From assembly GCA_016871135.1 (NCBI GenBank), contig VFZQ01000163.1:1-9191 (forward strand): DNA of 9,191 nt, given 5' to 3'. Below the pieces are notes generated by a model, which was not told the DNA's origin, ran no database searches, and was given only the letters and a program-made list of their open reading frames with translations. Made by a program: the position numbers and the translations under genes. This document shows, in pieces, positions 1 through 6,245 of this stretch. This stretch comes from Acidobacteriota bacterium. GTDB taxonomy: Bacteria; Acidobacteriota; Terriglobia; Bryobacterales; Bryobacteraceae. Position 1 is the stretch's first letter. Every line of letters begins with the position of its first letter.

Positions 1-50
1 GCTAAGTCTTGTGTTTTCAGCAAGCCGAGTCTGCAAGTGATTGATAAAAG
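1..50. other. Probable terminus of an integrated element left of the tRNA fragment
   Basis: These 50 bases precede the truncated tRNA and have no tRNA 5' half, no ORF of note and a more AT-rich look than the rest of the window. If 51-99 is a recombination core, the usual geometry (intact tRNA, element, duplicated 3' tRNA end, old chromosome) places this stretch at the inner edge of the element, with the rest of it outside the window. GCAAG occurs at 20-24 region and again at 33-37, but no convincing integrase arm-site array can be shown in so short a piece. This is inference from the tRNA fragment alone. Confidence 0.4.
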
Positions 51-99
51 TTGCTTGGGGTGCAAGAGGTCGCGAGTTCAAATCTCGCCGGCCCGACCA
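51..99 (+). tRNA. 3' fragment of tRNA-Pro(GGG), probable attachment-site remnant
   Basis: This is the 3' part of a tRNA, including CCA, with no 5' half. The anticodon loop is TTGGGGT (55-61), giving anticodon GGG (proline). The 3' strand of the anticodon stem is GCAAG (62-66), followed by variable bases AGGTC, a perfect 5-bp T stem (72-76 with 84-88) around TTCAAAT, the acceptor 3' strand CGGCCCG (89-95), discriminator A and CCA (97-99). The 5' strand of the anticodon stem matches only over 51-54; base 50 gives a G-G mismatch. Nothing in 1-49 resembles a D arm or the expected acceptor start CGGGCCG. An intact tRNA therefore cannot be made from this window. Tyrosine recombinases commonly integrate into this part of tRNA genes and leave such a copy at the far end of the element. 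A degraded tRNA pseudogene is the alternative. Confidence 0.85.
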
Positions 100-116
100 A
101 AATTCAACGCCGGACC

Positions 117-1388
117 CTATTTTTCGAATCCCCGGATGTACGGAATCACCGGTGGGCGCGGTCCAGTCTCAAACATCGCTCCGCGTGTTGTCCGGTAGCT
201 GATGTTCATGAACGGCGTTTCCACGCGCCGCCCCACGGCCAGATATCGACCGTTCTCCCAGTTCGATTCCATGTTGTACGACACGATGCCCGTGGAGAGA
301 AGGAGCCGCGCCGCGTTGTACGGCTCTCTTCTGGTCAGCATCATTTCGATCAACCAGTGTTCGAAGGCGTTCGCGGCATGATATTGGGAATACGGACCGG
401 GCCAGCCGAGCATGGAAACGATCGTCGCGTTCTTCTGCCCGTCGATATCTCCTGCGTACGTCCACCCGACGTCCCGGATCGAATAGATTGCCGCTTTGGT
501 CCCGTCGCGATAGTCCACGATCGTAACCCATGGCTCGCGAGTGGTCGCCTGAAAGTGTCCGGGCTTCAAGTCAAATTTCGTGCGAATCGCGTCAAGCAGT
601 TTGCCGGCCCATGGGTTGCGGTCGGTCCACTTCCACGTTTCGGGCCCTCGAATACACTGCACTGCGCTGACACCTGTTTCGCCGCCCTTTCGGAGTTCCA
701 CAAAGGCCTGCAGTACGTCGACACAATGGAATAGGCCTCCCTCGTCGCCGGCGCCGCCCGCGACCACCGACGCCCGGATCGGCGTATCGATGCTCAACTC
801 GATCTCAGGCTTGCGGAAGTAGAACGGGATCGATGAGCCGCCCGACAAAGGGAAGTCGAGCTCGCGCGACTTGTCGAACATCCACTTGGCTTCATCCCAA
901 CTCGTGGAGAGGTGCTTGTCGTTAAAGACCGGAACCGAGCGCTTACTCCGCTCGAAGACCCGGATAATCTGCTGATAGAGCCACCATCGTGGATAGTATT
1001 TCTGCCCTTTCAGATTGTCGTGATAAACGCCGTGTTCTCCGATCAGGACAACACCGTCCACCGCCAGATCCGTTCCTCCGAGCGTAAGAGCGTCGCCGAC
1101 CGTGTTGAAGATCGGAATGCCCTTCGATTTGCAGACCTTCTGTCCCAGTGCACTTTCCTGAAGCTGATGGATGTACGCCGACACAACCTCGACTCGCGAT
1201 GGCGTATGCGCGCCCTTCCACCAATAGCCGTCCAAAAGCTTGGTGATGATCCAGTCGGCGTGGGACCCCGGCGCTGCCCAATAGGTTACGATGCACGCGA
1301 TGCGGGGCCATCGTTCTTGCGCGAACGAGGCAACCCCGCCTGCAATCCCAAACGCTTCACGGCGGGTAAGGAGCGCCTTCGATGTCAT
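117..1388 (-). CDS. Putative exported Gfo/Idh/MocA-like protein with twin-arginine leader
   Basis: This is a 423-residue protein starting at ATG 1386-1388 and ending with TAG at 117-119. The N-terminus has a twin-arginine pair (TRREAF, about residues 8-13) followed by a short Gly/Ala-rich stretch, so Tat export is plausible although the hydrophobic segment is short. After about residue 28 the chain reads like the alpha/beta N-domain of Gfo/Idh/MocA oxidoreductases: a first beta strand, an alternating fold, then VDGVVLIGEHGVYHDN and a strand-loop with VPVFNDKHLST, in the place where that family has its xEKP segment. The usual GxGxxG dinucleotide loop is not visible; the equivalent region reads YWAAPGSHAD. 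A catalytic oxidoreductase role is therefore uncertain and the family call is tentative. The reading frame itself is long and clean. The gene diverges from blaI, and the two operators lie 73-110 bp upstream of its start. Confidence 0.6.
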   Translation of the reverse strand: MTSKALLTRREAFGIAGGVASFAQERWPRIACIVTYWAAPGSHADWIITKLLDGYWWKGAHTPSRVEVVSAYIHQLQESALGQKVCKSKGIPIFNTVGDALTLGGTDLAVDGVVLIGEHGVYHDNLKGQKYYPRWWLYQQIIRVFERSKRSVPVFNDKHLSTSWDEAKWMFDKSRELDFPLSGGSSIPFYFRKPEIELSIDTPIRASVVAGGAGDEGGLFHCVDVLQAFVELRKGGETGVSAVQCIRGPETWKWTDRNPWAGKLLDAIRTKFDLKPGHFQATTREPWVTIVDYRDGTKAAIYSIRDVGWTYAGDIDGQKNATIVSMLGWPGPYSQYHAANAFEHWLIEMMLTRREPYNAARLLLSTGIVSYNMESNWENGRYLAVGRRVETPFMNISYRTTRGAMFETGPRPPVIPYIRGFEK

Positions 1389-1394
1389 CTTAAG

Positions 1395-1423
1395 ACTCTA
1401 CGTCGTGCCTCAAGAGGACGCAA
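1395..1423 (-). promoter_or_regulatory. Weak possible promoter of the 117-1388 gene
   Basis: On the minus strand, TTGCGT (1418-1423) and TAGAGT (1395-1400) are separated by 17 bp. They match the -35 and -10 consensus at 3 and 4 of 6 positions. The -10 lies six bases from ATG 1388, and no Shine-Dalgarno precedes the start, so a leaderless transcript is possible. The match is weak and would not stand without the similar spacing at blaI and at 8586-8615. Confidence 0.3.
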
Positions 1424-1460
1424 ACCGGCGGCTCCGGCGTCCGCGCATTTTACATCGATC

Positions 1461-1475
1461 TACGAAGATCTTCGT
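1461..1475. promoter_or_regulatory. Distal BlaI-type operator palindrome
   Basis: The perfect 14-bp palindrome ACGAAGATCTTCGT lies at 1462-1475, preceded by T. Its last base is the first base of the blaI -35 box TTGACA. An identical copy lies 22 bp further on, centre to centre (about two helical turns). The TAC...GTA-type ends resemble BlaI/MecI operators, and autoregulation by the adjacent BlaI is the simplest reading. Its position also allows an effect on the divergent gene. Confidence 0.75.
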
Positions 1476-1504
1476 TGACAAGTACGAAGATCTTCGTATA
1501 TAAC
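1475..1504 (+). promoter_or_regulatory. blaI promoter, probably leaderless
   Basis: A perfect -35 TTGACA (1475-1480) is followed by an 18-bp spacer and the -10 TATAAC (1499-1504), which matches 5 of 6 consensus positions. Only six bases separate the -10 from ATG 1511, so transcription should start at or next to the start codon, and no Shine-Dalgarno is present. The proximal operator fills the spacer and the distal one touches the -35, an arrangement suited to steric repression. ATATAA at 1498-1503 with a 17-bp spacer is an equivalent reading. Confidence 0.75.
1483..1498. promoter_or_regulatory. Proximal BlaI-type operator palindrome
   Basis: The 16-bp perfect palindrome TACGAAGATCTTCGTA sits between the -35 and -10 boxes of the blaI promoter. 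Its 14-bp core is identical to the distal copy at 1462-1475. Bound repressor would directly cover the RNA polymerase contact region. Two identical perfect dyads in 40 bp beside a BlaI gene make chance very unlikely. Confidence 0.8.
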
Positions 1505-1510
1505 TATTCC

Positions 1511-1882
1511 ATGAGCAAATCGCGGCCGACACCGGCCGAATGGGAAATTCTCAACGCCCTCTGGAAACTCGGACCCTCCACGGTTCGCGCAATTCACGAG
1601 GAGATCGGCGCGAGCGGTTACACCACCACGCTGAAGCTAATGCAGGTGATGTTCGACAAGGGCCTGGTCAAGCGAGATGAATCCGCGCGCGCCCATCTCT
1701 ACACGCCCAAACTGAAGCGGGAATCGATGCAGACAGACGCGGCCGCCGATCTGCTCGACCGCGTTTTCGGAGGCTCGGCCACGGCGCTCATGCAACGCGC
1801 GTTGTCCCGCCGCCGTCCCAACAAAGCGGAACTCGATGAACTCCGCGCGATGATTGACAACTTCGAAAGAGGGAAACAATGA
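1511..1882 (+). CDS. blaI: BlaI/MecI/CopY-family transcriptional repressor
   Basis: This is a 123-residue protein of typical length for the family. An N-terminal winged helix-turn-helix spans about residues 5-75: PTPAEWEILNALW as the first helix, then VRAIHEEI, the recognition-helix region SGYTTTLKLMQVMFDKGLV, and a wing with KRDESARAHLYTP. The rest is a helical dimerisation tail. Family members bind dyad operators as dimers and are inactivated when a cognate M56 membrane protease is triggered. Here the partner starts at 1879, overlapping this gene's TGA in ATGA, so the two are translationally coupled. ATG 1511 is chosen because it begins the conserved domain and sits six bases past the -10 box. 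Autorepression through the two palindromes at 1461-1498 is inferred. No beta-lactamase or penicillin-binding protein lies nearby, so the name should not imply antibiotic sensing. Confidence 0.93.
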   Translation: MSKSRPTPAEWEILNALWKLGPSTVRAIHEEIGASGYTTTLKLMQVMFDKGLVKRDESARAHLYTPKLKRESMQTDAAADLLDRVFGGSATALMQRALSRRRPNKAELDELRAMIDNFERGKQ

Positions 1883-2766
1883 ACTACGCCATCGATCAAA
1901 TCGGCTTTGCCGTGGCCTATTCGTTCGTCGATATGGCCGCGATCGGCGCGCTCGTCTGGGTTGCTCTGCGGGTGTCGCGGGGGCTCGCGCCGGCGCTGCG
2001 CTACTGGATTGCACTCGCCGGCCTCGCCGCCACAATCATCCCATTTGCCGCCCAGTTCGCGGGCGGACAAACATTGACGGGCGTGGCGGTCAAACTCGAA
2101 TGGCCCGCTGCGCTCGCATCAGCGTGGATCATTGGAGTCGTCTTCTTCTCCTTGCGCTTCCTCGGCGGATGGGTCGTCCTGCAACGAAGTATCAACGCGG
2201 CCCGGCCCGCGGATCTGCCAAGTTGGAGCGAACTCTGCCGGCGCATCGGCCTTCGCAAACCGGCGCTCCTTAGAGTCAGCGACACGGGCGACTCCCCCTT
2301 TGCCGCCCGCATCTGGCGGCCCGTTGTCGTCATCCCGGCTGCCACGCTTGCAGGCCTTCCCGCCGATCAGCTCGAAGCGATTCTGCTGCACGAACTCGCG
2401 CACATCCGCCGGGCCGACTACGCCGTCGAACTCGCTCAGCGCATTGTCGAGACGATGTTTTTCTACCATCCGGCCGTTTGGCTGCTTTCGTCCGCCGTGC
2501 GCGCCGAACGCGAACAGGCCTGCGACGACGCAGCCGTGCAAGCCGGCGCCGATCCCGCCGCATTTGCCCGTGCGCTGATGACGCTCGAAGATTTGCGTGC
2601 GCCACAGCTTGCGCTTGCGGCCTCGTCGGCCGGCGTGCCTGCGCGAATCCGGCGCCTTCTCGGCCAAGACCGCAATAACAACAGCCTCGTGCCTCTGCTC
2701 GCAGTCGTGGCAGTGCTCGCCATCCCTGCGGTCGCACAAGTCTCGGTCTACATGAAGTGGCTGTAG
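1879..2766 (+). CDS. BlaR1-type M56 membrane metallopeptidase, N-terminal part of an interrupted M56-GWxTD protein
   Basis: This encodes 295 residues before TAG 2764-2766. Hydrophobic segments lie at about residues 8-32, 40-62, 75-98 and 273-288. The zinc site is H171-E-L-A-H175 followed by RRADY, with the third-ligand motif ERE-QACDD at about 210-217, so all expected catalytic residues are present. M56 proteases act at the membrane; in BlaR1 and MecR1 they relieve repression by the partner BlaI/MecI. A GAGGG ribosome site (1869-1873) lies five bases from the ATG, which overlaps the blaI stop. No penicillin-binding sensor domain follows. The last residues, VYMKWL, already look like the opening of a GWxTD domain, which continues in the same frame directly after the TAG. 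The protein therefore appears truncated relative to an ancestral M56-GWxTD fusion. A functional short M56 protein is possible, since the whole peptidase domain survives. Confidence 0.9.
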   Translation: MNYAIDQIGFAVAYSFVDMAAIGALVWVALRVSRGLAPALRYWIALAGLAATIIPFAAQFAGGQTLTGVAVKLEWPAALASAWIIGVVFFSLRFLGGWVVLQRSINAARPADLPSWSELCRRIGLRKPALLRVSDTGDSPFAARIWRPVVVIPAATLAGLPADQLEAILLHELAHIRRADYAVELAQRIVETMFFYHPAVWLLSSAVRAEREQACDDAAVQAGADPAAFARALMTLEDLRAPQLALAASSAGVPARIRRLLGQDRNNNSLVPLLAVVAVLAIPAVAQVSVYMKWL

Positions 2767-3429
2767 GGAGATGCCGCATACATTATCGAAGCGCCTGAGC
2801 GAGCAGCGTTTCTGCGCCTACGAACGGATGAAGAACGTGAGAAGTTCATCGAGCAGTTTTGGAAGAGGCGCGATCCAACTCCGAATACTGATGAGAATGA
2901 AATGAAGGAAGAGCACTATCGGCGCATTGCGTATGCAAACGAACGCTTCCCAAAAGACGGCACCGCCGGTTGGAAAACCGAGCAGGGCCGCACCTACATC
3001 AAGTTTGGCCCGCCCGACGAAATCGAATCGCATCCTCGCCAAGGTTACGAACAGTGGCGCTATAAAGAGATCCCCAACGTCGGCACCAAGGTGATCTTCG
3101 AATTCGGCGAACGCCGCCGCATGCAGGCGCCACCGCCGCCTCCTCCGCCCCCTCCTCCTCCGCCCAAGAACGAAGACAACGCGGCGCGTCTCCAGCGCGA
3201 ACTCGAACGGCAACAGCGCCAACTCGAACTGCAGCGCGCCGAAAACGACGCCTTCCGCGTGAGACAAGAGCTTGAACAACGGCGCGCGCAAGTCGGCGAG
3301 ATGGCCTCGCAGGTGATCCAGCTTCGCCAGCAAGTCCGTCAACTGGGTGAAGACTCCGCCGATGTGCAACGCCTCAATCAGGACATCCAGCGCCTTGAGC
3401 AGGAGATCGCACGCCAACGACCCCAGTAG
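2767..3429 (+). pseudogene. GWxTD domain, polyproline and coiled-coil C-terminal part, cut off from the M56 gene by TAG
   Basis: Reading on in the M56 frame past TAG 2764-2766 gives 220 codons without a stop until TAG 3427-3429. The sequence is a good GWxTD domain: GDAAYII, FLRLRTDEEREKFIEQFW, KRRDPTP, EEHYRRIAYANERF, then GWKTE in place of GWxTD and a YIKFGPPDEIESHP segment. Next come a run of 12 prolines (3130-3165) and a charged Gln/Glu/Arg-rich coiled coil to the end. GWxTD domains are extracytoplasmic modules of unclear function. No ATG, GTG or TTG occurs in frame before ATG 2902, which lies inside the conserved domain and has no clear ribosome site, so an intact separate gene is unlikely. 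The intact downstream frame and preserved motifs suggest a very recent lesion, a sequencing error, or readthrough. Internal initiation at 2902 would give a 175-residue fragment. Confidence 0.8.
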
Positions 3430-3450
3430 TCTGTGGTAGCATTCCCCCGA

Positions 3451-4941
3451 ATGCTCTCCCGTCGCACGTTTCTCGGCTCCCTGGCGGCTCTCGCGCAACC
3501 CCGCAAGCCCGGCAAGTATAACGTCCTCTTCATCGCGATCGATGACCTGAAGCCAAATCTCGGCTGTTACGGCGATTCACTCGCCATCACGCCGAACATC
3601 GACAAACTCGCCGCGCGCGGTCTAACGATGACGCGCTCCTACTGTCAGCAGGCCGTCTGCAGTCCGACGCGAACCTCGCTGCTACTGGGACGCCGTCCCG
3701 ACACGACGAAGATCTACGACCTGCAGCATCACTTCCGAGGCGTGCTACCCGACGTCGTCACGCTGCCGCAACACTTTAAGAACAATGGCTACGTCACCGC
3801 GGGCCTGGGGAAGATCTGGCACGGGGGACTCGAAGACGGCCGGTCATACACTATCCCACATTGGGTACCGCAAAGCCCAGGCGAATGGGGCTCGGTTGAA
3901 AGCGCCACGTGGCAGTCTCGCCGCGAAGCCGCCGTCATCGCCGCCGGCTGGCAGACGCCAGCCAACGAACAGGCCGCGCAGAGGAAGCAACGCAAACAGG
4001 CGAATCGCCCTCACGTCTTCGAAAATCCCGACGTCGCCGATAATGAACTACCCGACGGCAAGACCGCCGATCAAGCGGTTCGCGCCATCGCCAAACTGAA
4101 GGACGAACGCTTCTTCCTCATGGTCGGCTTCTCGAAGCCGCACCTGCCTTTCATTTCGCCGAAACGCTATCTGGACATGCACGCGAAAGAGAAGTTCTCG
4201 CTCGCGAAGTTCCGTCTGCCGCCCGCCGGGTCACCCGATTTCGCCGGCCACGTCAACGGCGAATTGCGCACCTACAAAGGTGTGCCCGAGTCCGGCCCGA
4301 TTCCCGAACCGCTCCAGCTCGACCTCATTCGCACCTACTACGCCGCCGCTTCCTACACCGACGCGCAGATCGGCAAAGTCCTCGATGCGCTCGACAAAAA
4401 CGGCCTGCGGGACACTACCGTCGTTATCCTTTGGGGCGATCACGGATGGCATCTCGGCGATCACGGTCTCTGGCACAAACACACCAATTTCGAACAAGCC
4501 ACACGCACGCCGCTGATACTAAGTGTTCCCGGCGCGAAGACCGCGGGCCGCAAATCCGCGGGCTTCACCGAATACGTCGACATCTTTCCGACTCTCACCG
4601 AGGTCTGCGGCCTGACGCCGTCAACGGGCATGGAAGGCATAAGCTTCGCGCCGCTGGTCGATAACCCCGACAAGTCTTGGAAGAAAGCCGCTTTCAGCCA
4701 ATATCCGCGCGGGTCCAGTGAGCATGGCGAACTGATGGGCTACTCGATGCGCGCCGATCGGTACCGTCTGACGCTTTGGAAAAAACGCGCCGGCGGCGCC
4801 GAAGTCGCGGCCGAACTTTACGATTACGAAAAGGACCCCGACGAACGCCAAAACGTGGCCGGCGACAAGACGTACGCGACCGCTCTGAAAGAACTTCGCT
4901 CCCAATTTGACGCGGGCTGGCGCGGCGCGCTCCCGCGTTAA
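3451..4941 (+). CDS. Secreted type I sulfatase (iduronate-2-sulfatase/arylsulfatase-like)
   Basis: This is a 496-residue enzyme hydrolysing sulfate esters, with the substrate unknown. The N-terminus reads SRRTFLGSLAAL, a twin-arginine signal, so it should act outside the cytoplasm. Catalytic features are the metal pair D31-D32 in IAIDDLKPN, the formylglycine motif C70-S-P-T-R74, D330-H331 in WGDHGWHLGDHG, and K343 in LWHKH. Cys70 would need oxidation by a formylglycine-generating enzyme, which is not in the window. The layout (HLPF after FFLMVGFSKP, a C-terminal ELYDYEKDPDERQN stretch) is that of iduronate-sulfatase-like enzymes of environmental bacteria that use sulfated polysaccharides. An in-frame GTG at 3433 would add six residues. 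ATG 3451 is preferred because it puts the Arg pair directly after the start. It begins 21 bp after the GWxTD stop, and its TAA overlaps the stop of the convergent gene. Confidence 0.9.
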   Translation: MLSRRTFLGSLAALAQPRKPGKYNVLFIAIDDLKPNLGCYGDSLAITPNIDKLAARGLTMTRSYCQQAVCSPTRTSLLLGRRPDTTKIYDLQHHFRGVLPDVVTLPQHFKNNGYVTAGLGKIWHGGLEDGRSYTIPHWVPQSPGEWGSVESATWQSRREAAVIAAGWQTPANEQAAQRKQRKQANRPHVFENPDVADNELPDGKTADQAVRAIAKLKDERFFLMVGFSKPHLPFISPKRYLDMHAKEKFSLAKFRLPPAGSPDFAGHVNGELRTYKGVPESGPIPEPLQLDLIRTYYAAASYTDAQIGKVLDALDKNGLRDTTVVILWGDHGWHLGDHGLWHKHTNFEQATRTPLILSVPGAKTAGRKSAGFTEYVDIFPTLTEVCGLTPSTGMEGISFAPLVDNPDKSWKKAAFSQYPRGSSEHGELMGYSMRADRYRLTLWKKRAGGAEVAAELYDYEKDPDERQNVAGDKTYATALKELRSQFDAGWRGALPR

Positions 4942-5756
4942 GCTAAGCGGTGTAAGTAGCGATCGATCGCTGCGATCTGCTCTTCCACACGGCTTCGGTC
5001 GCGTGCATCGGGCGCGAGCGCCAGGTACTGCTCGAAGTCCGATTTCGCTGCCTGATACTTTCGCAATTCCACGTTCACGGCACCGCGCAAAACATAGCTG
5101 TCGGCATCGCTGGGCGATGCTTCGAGCAATAGATCGAGAATCGACGCGGCCTTTTTGTAGGACTTCGAACGCAGATAGATGGACCGCAAGTTATTGAGCA
5201 TGCGGATCACGATCTGCTGGTTGCTAACCGCATCGAGAATCCCCGGCGATGCCGAGAAATCCATCCCCGAGACCTGCCGCGCGAGATCGAAACACTGCTC
5301 TTCGTCCAGGAACTGTCCGTTGTTGAAGACGTCGATGAAAGTGTGAAAGTCGTCGTCGTCGTATCGCACGAGGAAATGACCGGGAAGACCGACTCCGCTC
5401 ACCGGAAGTTCCAGCCTCTCGGCGATTGAAAGATATACGACCGCGAGCGAGATCGGAATTCCTAGCCGAGATGCAATCACCTCGTTGATACAGCTGTTGC
5501 GCGGATTGTAGTAATCGGTCTGATTGCCGGCGAATCCCTGCTCGCGGAAGAAGAACTCATGGAAGACTTGCAACCGCTCAATCGCGTCGTACTCCATCCG
5601 AATCCGGGCGTCGATCTCCGCCGCGTACGAATCGAGGATGTCGATGAACGGCCCCGGATCGAGATTGGGAAACTCGATAGAGGCCAACTCCAGCGCGGCC
5701 AAGTCGAGCGGCGCGTCGGAATTTTCACGATGTAACAAGTCGCGAAGCGTTTCCAT
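4938..5756 (-). CDS. SirB1-family transglutaminase-like protein with C-terminal TPR repeats
   Basis: This is a 272-residue protein. The N-terminal helical part is followed by a transglutaminase-like core: YYNPRNSCINEVIASRLGIP holds C89, GLPGHFLVR holds H127, and FIDVFNNG holds D142, a plausible Cys-His-Asp triad. Residues from about 185 form two TPR-like repeats, including YKKAASILDLLLEASPSDAD and YQAAKSDFEQYLALAP, which suggests a protein partner. The biochemical role of SirB1 proteins is poorly known; peptidase or peptide-crosslinking activity is only inferred from the fold. The frame extends to a TTG at 5810, but that codon lies in a likely -35 box (TTGGGG), so ATG 5756 is chosen. The gene meets the sulfatase tail to tail with both stops formed by the palindrome TTAA at 4938-4941. 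It is separated by 68 bp from the cupin gene upstream on the same strand. Confidence 0.88.
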   Translation of the reverse strand: METLRDLLHRENSDAPLDLAALELASIEFPNLDPGPFIDILDSYAAEIDARIRMEYDAIERLQVFHEFFFREQGFAGNQTDYYNPRNSCINEVIASRLGIPISLAVVYLSIAERLELPVSGVGLPGHFLVRYDDDDFHTFIDVFNNGQFLDEEQCFDLARQVSGMDFSASPGILDAVSNQQIVIRMLNNLRSIYLRSKSYKKAASILDLLLEASPSDADSYVLRGAVNVELRKYQAAKSDFEQYLALAPDARDRSRVEEQIAAIDRYLHRLA

Positions 5757-5781
5757 GGAGGCGGACGGATCCCGTGCCGCT

Positions 5782-5810
5782 AGAATAGCAGATCGCTGCG
5801 TCTGCCCCAA
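5782..5810 (-). promoter_or_regulatory. Possible promoter of the SirB1-like gene
   Basis: On the minus strand, TTGGGG (5805-5810) and TATTCT (5782-5787) are spaced by 17 bp, matching 3 and 4 of 6 consensus positions. Transcription would begin near 5775, about 20 bases before ATG 5756. This supports that start over the upstream TTG, which would not be transcribed. The same TATTCT box is seen at 8586-8591. Confidence 0.4.
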
Positions 5811-5824
5811 ACGCGATAGTACTA

Positions 5825-6187
5825 TTACGATTCCTGGTCGGCCTGCCGCAAATAGGCGTCGTTGCCAGAGAGCCAGTCGCTACGCACGGGCGCGAACAGA
5901 TCGAATACAAAGGAGTCCTCCAAAACGTCCACTGCATGAGGAACGTGTGAGGGGATCTGCAGCGCCTCGCCCGCGTTGACTTCGATCAGTCGTCCCTCGG
6001 AGTGGAACAGCAGTTTGCCAGAGAAAACGATCGAGACCTGTTCGTTCTCGTGATGGTGCAGCGGCACGTGTCCGCCTTTTCTCAATTCCAATTTCGCGAT
6101 CGTGATGCGGTCGGTATGAACGACCTGCCGCGCAAACGAAGGGTTCATGATTTCGACCGCGATATCGTCCCAGCGATGGAGCCTCAT
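5825..6187 (-). CDS. Small single-domain cupin protein
   Basis: This is a 120-residue single cupin barrel. Motif 1 reads GGHVPLHHHENEQVSIVFSG (residues 38-57), with H44, H46 and Q50 (or E49) as metal ligands. Motif 2 reads AGEALQIPSHVPHAV, with H84 as the fourth ligand. The barrel ends with FDLFAPVRSDW, a tail common in small stand-alone bacterial cupins. The substrate cannot be told from sequence; such proteins include sugar isomerases, dioxygenases and ligand-binding proteins. The frame is open upstream to 6349, but that would run through the divergent rmlC-like gene. ATG 6187 opens the conserved domain and is chosen. The gene diverges from the sugar pair, with 58 bp between starts, and precedes the SirB1-like gene on the same strand. 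Confidence 0.85.
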   Translation of the reverse strand: MRLHRWDDIAVEIMNPSFARQVVHTDRITIAKLELRKGGHVPLHHHENEQVSIVFSGKLLFHSEGRLIEVNAGEALQIPSHVPHAVDVLEDSFVFDLFAPVRSDWLSGNDAYLRQADQES

Positions 6188-6245
6188 AAGACCAGCGAGT
6201 GTATCATGAGAGAGTGACGCGTTGTTATCTGAGGACACTGGCTTC

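Noticed and set aside
1..99. Group I intron 3' splice site before the tRNA 3' half
   Set aside because: Homology starts inside the anticodon stem at 51, not in the loop, and bacterial tRNA-Pro introns are not an established case. An attachment site explains the data better.
51..734. Plus-strand reading frame over the tRNA fragment and the 117-1388 gene
   Set aside because: Its first residues are a translation of the tRNA T arm, and the rest is antisense to the better-supported minus-strand gene.
1511..2766. Beta-lactam resistance regulator as the function of blaI/M56
   Set aside because: No penicillin-binding sensor domain, beta-lactamase or PBP gene is present. The family name alone does not support an antibiotic role.
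2330..2779. Long minus-strand frames over the M56 gene
   Set aside because: They are Arg-rich antisense shadows typical of GC-rich coding DNA and have no ribosome site or recognisable motif.
3130..3165. Proline-codon run as a mobile or tandem DNA repeat
   Set aside because: The codons for the 12 prolines are mixed (CCA, CCG, CCT, CCC), so this is a low-complexity protein segment and not a perfect DNA repeat.
2902..3429. A free-standing 175-residue gene starting at ATG 2902
   Set aside because: The conserved GWxTD domain extends upstream of this ATG without a stop to 2767, and no ribosome site is evident. It is better described as part of the interrupted gene.
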